Below, one piece after another: positions 34,848 to 45,454 of a DNA stretch of 64,000 bases (position 1 is its first letter; every line of letters begins with the position of its first letter). The position numbers were made by a program, and so were the translations under genes. The DNA comes from Perilla frutescens. Lineage: Eukaryota; Streptophyta; Magnoliopsida; Lamiales; Lamiaceae. The stretch is from positions 30,074,977-30,138,976 of the forward strand of contig BRKX01000019.1 of NCBI GenBank assembly GCA_026008535.1, in the 5' to 3' direction. The notes below the pieces were generated by a model that searched no databases, was not told the DNA's origin, and was given only the letters and a program-made list of their open reading frames with translations.

Positions 34848-35934
34848 TCTTTTGATTTTTTCTCTTCTCAAGTTGACTTTTGCAGATGAGTGTGATGCTT
34901 TAACAGGCTGACACAGAGCTTTGAACTTCTCATTGTTGTTCAAATTGATGAGACACTTGATCAGTTTATAGAATTTGAATGTTTTCAGAGAAGATGTTCT
35001 TTCTTTTAGGAGTTTGTAGCTTTTTAAATATTCGCAGAAGTTTCTCTTGGCAAAAGTCTATCTTCAAGTCTTTGTTTCACTCGTCTTATAGAGGAGTGCA
35101 AAAATGACCGTTGGTCATTTCTTAGACTTTAATTGAAGTCCAACATATTTTGTTGATGCAGAGGACCGTTAAGAATTCGGAACCATTTGCCAACTTCAGT
35201 TTTACTTGACCTCTTAAAGTGCAACAACTTATTTTGCTCTTGAGTTTAACAATCTTCGATTCAGTTATGGTAGATGACTGTTCTGACTTAGAAGCCTTTT
35301 TGTCAGGTTGACTTTTTAGATGACTTTTTACCATCATTCAATTTGCTGGATCGATCTTCAGTTTGCTTGATTCGGCCTTCAGTTGGATTGGTTAGGCCTT
35401 CAGTTTGCTTGGTTCAACTTTCAATAGCTTCTCCGATTTTGTCATCAGTTTGCATGCTCCTTTAACTTTTTCTCCAGTTTGGTCTTTAGTTCGCATACTT
35501 TGTTAACTTATTCGTCAGTTTAGTCTTCAGTTCGCATGCTTTGTTAACTTCTTCTTCAGTTTGGTTTTTAGTTTGCATGCTTTGTCGATTTTTTCATTAC
35601 TTTGGTCTTCAGTTCACATGCTTTGTCGATTTCTTTTTCAGTTTGGTCTTCAGTTCGCATGCTCTATTGACTCCTTCTTCAATTTGTATATCAACTTGAA
35701 GTTATTTGATATCCCTTTAAGAATCATCATGATCTTGGTTTCATCAGCTTGATATAAACCTCATCGGTTTGTCCTTTGGTGACGCTTGACATTTAGTTCA
35801 TCTTTAGTCTTCATCATCTTTGTTTTAGTCCTAAGGAGGACTTGAGCTCAGATTGACCTTGAGTGTTTTGACGCATCATCTAGCATATTTTGACATATTA
35901 TCAAAACCTGATTACTTGATTGTTTTACCTAACA
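34848..35934 (-). repeat. LTR of the second Copia element with internal minisatellite
   Basis: Ends CCTAACA next to a PPT, as in the first element, and the last 70 bp or so are similar. The rest has diverged and contains tandem repeats: units of about 41-42 bp built on CAGTTTGGTCTTCAGTTCGC at about 35432-35690, and shorter CAGTTTGCTTGGTT-type units at 35345-35420. Confidence 0.65.
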
Positions 35935-35948
35935 ATTTCTCCCTTTTT
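35935..35948 (-). other. Polypurine tract of the second element
   Basis: Sense AAAAAGGGAGAAAT directly before the LTR start TGTTAGG. Confidence 0.75.
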
Positions 35949-36162
35949 GATGATCTCAAAACCTGATAGTGAGATGATGGAAAAACACGATTGGGAAGAA
36001 ATTAACACAAACTTTGTAGTAAAATTTTTGATAAAAGCTTTTACAACTACAAAAGTTTAAATTATAAATGAGATGAACTTCATCGGCTCTTCATTAACTC
36101 TTTCTTCTTTTGCTTGATTCTCCTTTCTCTTGTTCTTTCCCTTGAAGATGATCCGCCCATAT

Positions 36163-37701
36163 TCATTTAACTTTGTTACCTCTATTTCCATCATCCTCAT
36201 ATCCTTCCCTCCTTTTGGAATCATCTAAAAAGTTTGGAAGTAGGGCTGATTGAACTGGTGATAGAGATGGGATGCTTGGAGTCATAAGAAAGGTTGTGGC
36301 CAAGGCATCAGTGTATGTGAGCAGAGTAAATGGTGATTGTTGAGGAGATTGAAGCCAATGAAGATCTTCATGTGTCAGTAGGTTGGCTTTGATATTCGAG
36401 AGAGGAGATGGGACTGGATTTGTGAAGTCCATGAACAGGAGATTGGCAAATATCTCATCATTCAAAGAAATATAAATGTCTTCCAAGGATAGAATAAATA
36501 ATGAAGCTCATGAGCCTACCGACTGAATGGGTGCTTCAGTTGGTACTTCCAGCTGAACCCTTATGATCATGTAGTCCTGAATTTCAGCCATTATTGGAGG
36601 CAGGATGTTTGGATGATTGAGCCATGCTCGACTCCAATTGGCTTCTTCTAGCCAGTAAACAGACCCTCGAGATTGGAGTAGATGAAACATTGTGATTTTA
36701 TCAACTTGGAATTTCCATATATGCCATTGAAGATAGCGATGGAGATTGTTGAAGAGGGATAGGTTAATCTTTTCAAAAAGACCAAAATGTTGTCGAAGTT
36801 GTTGCTCAAGCGTTTGAATGAACGTTTCTTCAACTGATAGCTGTGGGGACAGATTGTTGTGGTAAACCGGAGGAGCTTGAAGATTAGTTTCATCAACTGG
36901 ACGTTTGCCTTGGTTTCTTCGTTCCAGTTAGTTGGAGGAGGAACTTGATGCTGATTTTGGTTCTGTGTAGACTGTTGGAAACCAATCTCTTTGACAGAGT
37001 GATTCTCCGATTTGACCATTAATGGCAACTTGGGCTTCAATTATGTAACTGAGACGGTTGCCATAATCGACCAGCTCAATGAAATTCATGGTTTTTCTAT
37101 CAACCCTGTCTCTAAAAACTTGTTGCTGAAGTTGACTGAAGATAAATGATGCCCAGTCGACTTGATGACCATAGTATAAGGCTGCCATTAAGTGAGCTTT
37201 TTCTGGGGTGAAGGTTGACTATTCCACATTTCCAAGAAAAAGATGGGTGATGATATCCAGTACATGACCCATGTCTAGTCGTAAATTTAGCTTGACATTG
37301 TGAGTGTAGTCAGAGTGATTGACATGTGGAGCTCGCCATCGTAGCCAGAGATCACTCCTTCGTGGGAGATTAAGCATCTCAACTCTAGGTTCTTCAGAGG
37401 GAAGTTAAAAGAGATCTATTAAGGTTTCCTTGGTGATGATGATTGGATGGTTTTGAACCGAGGAAACGATATGAGAACTAATATTGTCTACATTTACATA
37501 GAATTCAACAACATGAGAGAGTAAAAATCATTGAGATGCGATTTTGAAGTATGTTATGATCCCAGTTGCTTCTATGGCGATGATGTGGGTCACAACATCA
37601 TGAGAAATGAATTCTCATAGATCTTCGGGATCTAAGAACTTGTCCTTCCTTATTTTCTTACTGAGATATTTCACATTTAGTTCGTGGAAACACGGCCTCA
37701 T
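36163..37701 (-). pseudogene. Accessory gene A3, second element
   Basis: ATG near 37701 (MRPCFHELN). Recognisable blocks match A3 of the first element: VVEFYVNVDNISS, IIITKETLIDLF, MAALYYGHQVDWASFIFSQL, DYGNRLSYIIEAQ, RDWFPTVYT, YWLEEANWSRAW, and an acidic end near 36163. Several stops and frameshifts are present. TATA-like CTTAAATATG lies at 37811-37820. Confidence 0.65.
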
Positions 37702-37810
37702 TGTTTTTGCAGAGATTAAGAAGTTATATGTGTGTGAGTTAGAGAATGTAGAGCAGATAAAGATGAACTAGAGATGAGAACAATGGTGAATAAATTTTCA
37801 GCTTTGAAAG

Positions 37811-37820
37811 CATATTTAAG
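37811..37820 (-). promoter_or_regulatory. TATA-like box upstream of A3, second element
   Basis: CTTAAATATG about 110 bp before the ATG, in the same relative place as the A3 TATA-like box of the first element. Confidence 0.35.
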
Positions 37821-38605
37821 GAGCTTTGCATGCATGGTTATCAAGGCTACTCAAGTGCTTTTAACTGGTCAGCTGTTTGGATTTGAAAGGGCCAGTTGTC
37901 TGAATTTATTGCCTTCATCTTTACCGTTCATTTTTTAAATATCTTTTTGATCTAATGATTGAAATTTGATCAATTTAAAAATGTGGTGGTTGCTATAAAT
38001 AGGAAAATATTTTTCTACAAATTTGACAATTTATATCTATAAAATAATCATTTCAATTTTGCCTTTTTGGATGATTATTTAATAAAGCACAGTGATCCAA
38101 GGGTCACCTTTTTTGTATGCGAATCATATTCAATTTTTAGCCATTGGATGTAGCGTTGAGGAGTGTAAATGATCACAACGGTAAAAAAATATTTAAGACA
38201 AAGTGAATAAAAGAGTAAAGAAAAAAAACTTATCATTAGTTCAGTTGGGATACAAGCCAACTGAACAGTGTCCAAACTAAAGCTTGAACTGATGTGAGAT
38301 CAGCTGAGCTAAGCAACTTTCTCTGGCTTCAGTTGATAAGCTGAACTGATGTAACGGTTAGCAAAATGAGCAGTTTGTCATTTCAACTATTTGCGATCAC
38401 ATCGGTCACTCAAACCAGACTCAATTCAGTGTTTTCCTTATAGTGGTTTGACCTTTTACATTTTGATGTTGATCTAGGTGTTGTTGACTTCAGTTGAGGA
38501 CTTTGTTTCCTCATGATTCGTTGAAGTTGCTGAAGAGCAACTGATTGAGTTATTAACTCATGATCAATAACGTTGTAGCGATCTCTCGATTAGAGAATAA
38601 GTGCT

Positions 38606-40351
38606 TTATGGGACTTGGTGAACTGAGAGGTTGCAAATTGGTGCTTCCTTTTGCTTGTTCACACAAAGTGAGCTAAACTGATTCTGAACTTGGATCGATT
38701 GCCTTTGTGTGGCTTCTGATTTCCGTGGAGGTGTGACATAAGTCTTTGATAGAAGATTAAGGGACGTTGCTGTGTCTTTTTCTTCAACATCATCAACATT
38801 GTAGAGAGTTTGAATGCTATGAGCACCTGGAACTTGTGGATGTGAGGTGCATACTTCTTTTCTTTCAGTTACAGGTTGAACAGATGGAGATGGTGCAACT
38901 GACTGATTTGATAAATTATCAAAATCCAGTTGGTGGCAGTGAGAATTTTGTGGAGAAGGTAAGAGTGATAGACTGTTAGATAGTTGAGGAGAATTAGCTT
39001 CTCTTTGAGATCTTACTAGGGCTCGCAAGTCTACAAGTAGAGTTGTAGCCGGAATCTCATTGGTAATTCTATGATTCATGATGTGTTGAACTTGTCCGAC
39101 AGTTGGAGGAAATGGATTTGAAGACCCTATCCATTTAATGCTCCAAGTTTCTTCTCGTTGCCAATAACTTATGCCATGAAATGCAGTGAGTAGAAAGTGA
39201 GATTGAATTGACATAGTGTGATGTCAATTGAACCAATAGAAATAGCGATGAAGTTGTTTGAACAACTTTTTATCACTTTTTGCAACAAATAAAAAGTGAG
39301 AGAGAAGATGATTGGTTACCACTTTGTGAGCGTGTTTGATAGCATGTTTAGCACTATATAAAGTGCGAACATTTTCTTCAGTCAACTGCAGTGGAGGACA
39401 TGTGGCCCTGAAGTAATTTGCTCCAAAGTCTGGATGGGGTATTCCAGTGAATGGACTAAGCTCATCATGGTTAGAGCAAATCTTAAAATTAGCTGAGATG
39501 CCGTTTTGTGACTTTGGTGATTGGGTAGATTCTTCAGTTAAATGACTTGATGTTGTGTCATTTGATTTGGCTTTGGATCTTCTCTCCTTCTTGAGGGATT
39601 GAAGATGTATTCTCCCTTTCTTGTGAATCCAGTCAGAGATGTGAACTGGTAGTGCATCATCATTTGAATGATTAAGCATGTCTTCAAGTAGCTTGCTAAT
39701 TCGCAGAACAAGCCCTACTTTGGATTCAAACTTCCTAGTTTCTTTTGAATCTGAGGCGTTGAGGATTTGATGCTTAAATTGAGTATAGATGAATTCTGCC
39801 CAGTTTGTACTTTTTTCTTCTATAAGATGAATCATCACTTTGTAACGTTCTTGAGGGAATTGACTCAAGCTTCCAATTGCTCCGAACATTATTTTGTTCG
39901 TGATGTCGAGTAGAACGCCATATGCCGGTTTGAGGTCAGTTTTAGCCGTGGTAAAACTGAACAGTTTGTTGCATGTAGAAGCTTTCCAATCTTTCTAGTA
40001 TATTTCTGCAGATTCTTTCAAGTCTTGGACTTTTGAGCATTTCTTTGGAAGTCAAAAGACTTGTGCAATCGTGCTTTCAGTTATTTAAATTGGTCTATTT
40101 TGGATCACTGATGACACAATATTTCCATCTTCGATTATTTTTGCCTGTAATAGAAATTCACTCACCAAGCCTTGTCTAAAGAACCTTGGCGGAGTTTCCA
40201 AATAGTAGAGAATTCACTTCTTGTGAAGATTCACAAGAATAGTGGAGTTGTCTGATTTATTTAGAATCAATTGGAATTCCTTTCTATTAAGAAATTTATC
40301 TCTCAACATTTGACTTTTGAATGATTTTTGTGGGTTAGAGTAATTGTCCAT
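38606..40351 (-). pseudogene. Accessory gene A2, second element (best preserved copy)
   Basis: ATG at 40351 (MDNYSNPQKSF). One frame throughout: a first part with about four stops, then 39889-39227 open (MFGAIGSLSQFPQERYK, NWAEFIYTQFKHQIL, GLVLRISKLL, FTGIPHPDFGA, CPPLQLTEENVRTLY). A single TGA follows at 39224-39226, and then the frame is open to 38606. The TGA occupies the same place as the TGA at 21541-21543 in the first element. Confidence 0.7.
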
Positions 40352-40461
40352 ATTTGAGAATTTTAAGCTGGCTGATTTGAGAGGATTCAAGGATTTTTGA
40401 GAGAGTTTTGGGAAAGGCTGTGAGTGAAGATATTTCTGAGAGAAGGCTAAGGGTATAAGAG

Positions 40462-40469
40462 GTTTTATG
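40462..40469 (-). promoter_or_regulatory. TATA-like box upstream of A2, second element
   Basis: CATAAAAC about 118 bp before the ATG, inside an ACTCATAAAA word shared with the first element. Confidence 0.4.
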
Positions 40470-40985
40470 AGTGTTAATAAAGACTCATAAATCTATTGGT
40501 TGGAAGGTGTTGGAAGAACAATATCTTTTTCCATCTTTTCTTTTAAGTCGTTGGCTTTTAAATGATCAGAACACATGTCAAGATTGGTAACGGTAAGAAT
40601 TTTCAAAATAAATGCTGACTGGACATTTAGTTAGAAAAATAAAATAGACTTTATTATTATATATTTGAATATTAAATAACTAAGTACAAAGAAAAGAGTT
40701 AGGGCGTCTAATCAGTTGACTGATCCGTTGGTTAGCCTCTAATCTTTCTTGTGCTCACCTTTCCTCTTCTTTGCCACTGGTCCACTTGTTCTTTCTTCCT
40801 CTTCATCGCTGGAAGTCTCAGTTTCTTCCTTCTTCAGACCAGTGTGCTGTTGAAGTTGCGATATCAATTTTGTTCAGTTTGGTGGTTTTCTCGATTTGAC
40901 GCCACTGCTTTTTGAAGACTATAGATAAGTTCTTCATGAAAGGCATGTTGGTTTTGTATTCTGGAAAGCTTTTCTTTATATACAT

Positions 40986-43354
40986 TAAACAATATTAAGA
41001 TAATATAAATTGAATAAATTGCAGTCACTGCGTGCATTTATTTATTGTTATATTTATATGCATGTTCCATATACTTGTGTTAGTGTCATCTGCACTAAAG
41101 TGTTTATGATTGTCATTATCTGTTTAGATATTATGGCAATTTCAAAAGAACACAAAATGTTTTGGTTATTCATGTTTGAATAACATGTTCTGGACATTAC
41201 TGTGAACATTCTGCTGCCAATCTGATTGAAGATCAAGACATGTACTTAATCATGTTCAGAGACATGATCATGTACATGGTTGTCCAGGGAGTTTATAAGA
41301 AACGTGGCATGCTAGATTCAAGGAGTTGAAGTTGCAGATTCAAGATGGACGTTTCAGAATAGTAGCTGCCTTGTTCGTGATGAAGATCAAGAAGGAAAGA
41401 AGGAGTTCTATTCAAGGAAGACATCTAAACTAGGAAAGTCAGATTTATATAAGGAAATTGTTTCCTTGTTAAATCCTAGTCAAAGTAGGACTTTTGAATA
41501 CTTTGTTTAGGCTATAACTGTTTCTTATAAATAGCCTGAGATTCAGACTAGTTTAGGTGATACGAATTTTTACGAATACACAAAAGGGCTGAGAGTTAAA
41601 AGACTTCATATTCGAAGCATATAGTATTCAGGTAGACTATGTTTGATCGATTAGATCATTGTGTTTCTAGTATGTGTTTGAAACTCACTTTCATACACAC
41701 TTAGAGGAGTCTCAGGAGAGATTTCCTGTGGGAACTAGAGGGATTCTAGGTTGTGAAGGGAGCTCATAATTCAGTTTAGTGAAAGAGGTTGAATTGGGTA
41801 GGAAAGGAGTCGAGTGATGGGAGTCTTCGTGTAATAGCCTTCGTAACCATTCAACAGAGTAGTAAACTATTTCTTATGGACTTGATAAGTTCTCTTGACA
41901 TAGATCAATTGATCGAACAGAGTTACCAACCTCGTGTTCTTTATTTGCTTAAGTTTTTACATTTTGACCTTACATGTTCACAACAATGTTTAAGTACTTG
42001 ATGATGAACATGATTGCACAGTTTATGTAACTTCAACTTGCATTGTAGATGATATGATATGGGTGAACACACAGTAAAGATCATATCATCAAATTCCTTG
42101 CAATGTATTAAAAGGCTCACGGTTTAAATGGTCCTGAACCCACCATGGGTACACTGTAGAACAATATGATAGTTAGTTTATCTTGACTAGTTGATTATTC
42201 TGATACATTGGCGTTTGTATTGAGAAGGATCACGATAGAATGCTATTCTCTGTTCTGACCTTAAGTGAGAGAATAAAGATCCACAGAGTTCGGGTTCTTA
42301 ACCCATATATATTGACGGACATATATATGTTATGTTATTGCTTTAATTTATCAATGAGTGAGATTCTTTAATATGATCAACAGCCTCAATATTTTGGGCA
42401 GTGATATTTACATGTATGAAAGGTCGTGCATTGTGTATGGTCACCATGTCTTGATGAGTCAGATTGATGATGTCCCCTTGAGGGAGCACAATGATCATGG
42501 AAAGCTCTGCAGGCAGAATATTAATTTATTCTTATCATGATAAACGAAAGTCGTGCGGTACTACTCAAGGAATAATATATTAATTAATTATAGCTGTTAG
42601 AAACTTACATAGTTAATTAATAGACATTATATCTTAAACATGAGGAATGACTGAACTAAAGGAGAAAGCATATTCGTAAATATATATTAAATTGGTAGGT
42701 CAGTATTATTTCTTTAGTGGAATAAAAATAATACTTAATTTATTTATTTATATCCATGTTATGGATATTAGAAAATAAATAAATTAGTAGGCCAATTTAA
42801 TATTCTTCTAGATCCCTGTTGTAGCCCAATTAACACCTAAGTGGACTATGGAATGGAACAAGTGGAGAGGTCCAAACCCATTAGGGTTTAGAGAGATTAA
42901 TTTTGTCTCCCTCCCTATTAATTAGAGGGGGGGCATGAAATTTATGGCTAAGGAAACAGCCCCTCTCGTGCTCACTTGATTCCTTAGGGTTCCCACACAG
43001 TTTAGTAGTCAGCAGCTTACTCTGCATCTAAACATGGTTCGGGAATACAACAGAAGATCAAGGAGTGAAATATCATGCTTGGAGTGGTTCGAACACCACA
43101 TTGGAGGAGAGGGTGTCGATATGTGTTCGTCTTCAACAACGGGATTAGACCTTTAATCCCGTCTACAACCTTCCTACGCGATGTAAGTGGTTTATCGGTT
43201 CTATCTTTCCGCTTATGTTAGAATCGATTTGCTTGCATGCTAATTCAATATCGGTAATAATTAATATCAAACATAAAATATGATTTACATGTTGCATAAT
43301 TAATGAGCATTCGATTAGATCTTGTGGGGCACAATTCGAAAAAACCCCAATAAT
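40986..43354 (+). mobile_element. Copia-like LTR/leader sequence of uncertain extent
   Basis: A PBS directly follows (43355-43366), so at least the last several hundred bases are an LTR in plus orientation, ending CCCCA five bases before the PBS. TATA-like TATATAAGG (about 41449) and TATAAATAG (about 41527) motifs occur further left. An 11-bp inverted repeat lies at 42048-42058 and 42080-42090. I could not find the LTR start or a matching second LTR. No coding sequence is supported. Confidence 0.5.
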
Positions 43355-43366
43355 TGGTATCAGAGC
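43355..43366 (+). other. Primer-binding site for initiator tRNA-Met
   Basis: Perfect TGGTATCAGAGC following an LTR-like end. The leader after it runs only to about 43675, where the Athila relic begins. Confidence 0.8.
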
Positions 43367-43679
43367 AGGAATAGGCACTGTTCTAGAATTAATTCTAGGT
43401 GATGTTCGAAATTTATTATTAAATTTGTAGATGAATTTATGTGTTTAAATTTTCAGATTTAATTGGATATATATTTCGAGCATGTTGTTTTTAAAATTGG
43501 AGGAATTTTCGATAGAATTTGGAAAATCTAATTTTATGTTTTCGTGTAATTTTCGATCTCATGAAGTAAGAATTGGATTGATATCTGCTGAACATCAAAT
43601 TTCCATATTTTTTGGATCATGTGGGTTGAAAATTAGTGTTCCAAAAATTCCTTAATTTTATTTTTGTATTTTCGAAATT

Positions 43680-44481
43680 TTAGGCCATTTCCGCAAAAAT
43701 TCTGAAGGCTTCAGTTGGTAATTTATTCAGAATAGATCCTCCACATGAAGCATTAACAATGATTTTGTCCTGTGTTCTGAAACCATACACGAAGTATTGG
43801 ATCAGATCATGATCTGTGATCTGGTGTTGTGGGCACTTGGTCAGCATATTCTGAAATCGACACCAGTAGTCGTAGAAGCTTTCATTTATGCCCATCTTCA
43901 GACTTCCAATCCTCTACCTGATCTCCTGAACTCTGGATGGGGGGGAAAATATTTTTCCAGGAATTTCTACTGCAATTGTGTTTATGTGGTTATACTGCCA
44001 GTTGACAGCATGTATAACCAGTCTCGTGCCCTATTTTGAAGAGTAAACGAGAACGAGACAAGTCGCACATATTGCTCTTCTCCCCCTCCCCATCCGTTGG
44101 TTGGGTTTGACACACCATCTCGAAATCTTGAATATGCCTCTGGGGTTCTTCTCCAGTCATCCCATGGTATTTGGGCAAGATCTGGATGAAACTTGCCTTC
44201 AATTCCCAGCTTCTAGTGATGGCTGAGAGCGTAATGCCCATGGGACATAAATTCATGGTAGTCGAGAAGACTAACTGCCTCAGCGTTCTGTCTTTTTCTT
44301 CAGCCATCAAGGCTATCCTTGGTTGTTCATTCCTTTCCTCTTGAGCTCTTTCTTGCTCCAGTTCTCTTTCACGAGCAAGTCGTTCGGCTTGTTGTGCCCT
44401 CCGTGCTTCTGCTCTTCTCCTCTTCAGGGTCTTTTTAGGTTCCAGATCGTAAGCATAATCTCTGGTAGAGGTATTGGGCAT
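43680..44481 (-). pseudogene. Athila-type (Ty3/gypsy) gag relic
   Basis: ATG at 44481 (MPNTSTRDYAYDLEPKK), then a charged R/E/A coiled coil. Gag blocks follow: RTLRQLVFSTTMNLCPMGI, WELKASFIQILPKYHG, RHIQDFEMVCQTQPTDG, and after frameshifts near 44040-43900, ESFYDYWCRFQNMLTKCP and IIVNASCGGSILNKL. These are characteristic of Athila/Tat-lineage gags. It stops at 43680-43682. An Asp-type PBS lies 49 bp upstream of the ATG. Confidence 0.82.
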
Positions 44482-44529
44482 CCACCGGCCAGGATAACAA
44501 GTTGAGAAAATAGAATTTCTAGAATCAGC

Positions 44530-44547
44530 TCCCCGGTAATGACGCCA
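44530..44547 (-). other. Degraded tRNA-Asp-type primer-binding site
   Basis: Sense TGGCGTCATTACCGGGGA differs at three positions (all transitions) from TGGCGCCGTTGCCGGGGA, the Asp-tRNA-type PBS used by Athila elements. The LTR end should lie just above 44547. Confidence 0.7.
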
Positions 44548-44643
44548 ATTCTGAAACACGGTCGTTTTGCGGTCAGAATAAATCTCAATAATTTGCTTAT
44601 TGTTGTATTTTAGATTTATGTCTAGTAGGATTTTATGAGTTAG

Positions 44644-45081
44644 AGCTTGTTTGCTAGGTAGTATAAGGGTGTGATAAATACCTATGACACTAATACTATG
44701 TTTGCTAGTAATATTAAAGCTCATGATTAAGCAAAGTCCCACATGTGTTAGCCATTTATATGGTATAACATATCACACACTACATGTGAGATATATAATA
44801 CATACATAATTATTAAAAATTACAGGCTAAAATAACCTTGCAGATATTAATTAAAAATTAATTTTATTATAGAATATTTACACAATATATGGTAACTAAT
44901 TAAATGATATTTTAGGAATTAAAATTTTACAAATAATCTAATATATCTAAGCAAACACTATATTATTAATACATATGTTATAATATATAAAAATAAATAT
45001 GATATTGATATCTTATATGGTGAAACACTTCTCATGTCAAATATATTTAATCTTATACCATATAATCTAGCAAACGAGCCC
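44644..45081. mobile_element. Tourist-like MITE (438 bp) with TTA target duplication
   Basis: Terminal inverted repeats of about 30 bp with mismatches: GAGCTTGTTTGCTAGG at the left, and the complement of the right end reads GGGCTCGTTTGCTAGA. TTA flanks both sides (44641-44643 and 45082-45084), the PIF/Harbinger target duplication. AT-rich inside, no ORF. It sits in the presumed LTR of the Athila relic. Confidence 0.82.
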
Positions 45082-45351
45082 TTAGTTTATTGAATTTAAA
45101 GTCATTACGTATTTTATAAAAAATAAAGTTGCGCTGAGTTTCAAATTTTAAAGTTACTTCTGTTTCTATGGTTTTCAATTTTGTATTGTTTGTTGTTAAA
45201 CAATTAGAATTTATTATACAGGGGGTAACTTACAGAATTTTATGATTTTCAATGAGTCTTGATTTGATTATTACATAAATTTTATCCGAAATTCCCTCGC
45301 CTTATGAGTAGGAATGGTGGCGATTGCAAAATTACATTTATTGTATTTATA
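45082..45351. other. AT-rich flank of the MITE, presumed Athila LTR remnant
   Basis: Continues the sequence interrupted by the MITE. I see no gene. Assignment to the Athila LTR is by position relative to the PBS only. Confidence 0.35.
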
Positions 45352-45454
45352 TTTATAATCAATTTATCATCATTAAACAAAATTATAAAGATAAAGATTG
45401 GGCCTCTATTAAGTCTGATGGGCTGGAAAAATGCAGTCCACACAATTTCGGGTG
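45352..45454. repeat. 103-bp direct repeat, copy 1
   Basis: Matches 47174-47276 with about five mismatches in 103 bp; contains GGGCCTCTATTAAGTCTGAT. Confidence 0.85.

Larger units (their letters stand above)
34848..40985 (-). mobile_element. Truncated second copy of the Copia element with accessory genes
   Basis: Minus orientation, colinear with the 3' third of the 16189-32622 element: LTR (34848-35934), PPT (35935-35948), A3 (36163-37701), A2 (38606-40351) and the tail of A1 (about 40700-40985). Gag, pol and the 5' LTR are absent, and no second LTR of this copy is seen. The ends (about 34848 and 40985) are approximate. The copies differ clearly, so they come from separate insertions of one family. 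Confidence 0.75.

Noticed and set aside
42048..42090. 11-bp inverted repeat as a terminator or small RNA hairpin
   Set aside because: Short arms with a 21-base loop in AT-rich LTR-like DNA; expected by chance, no flanking support.
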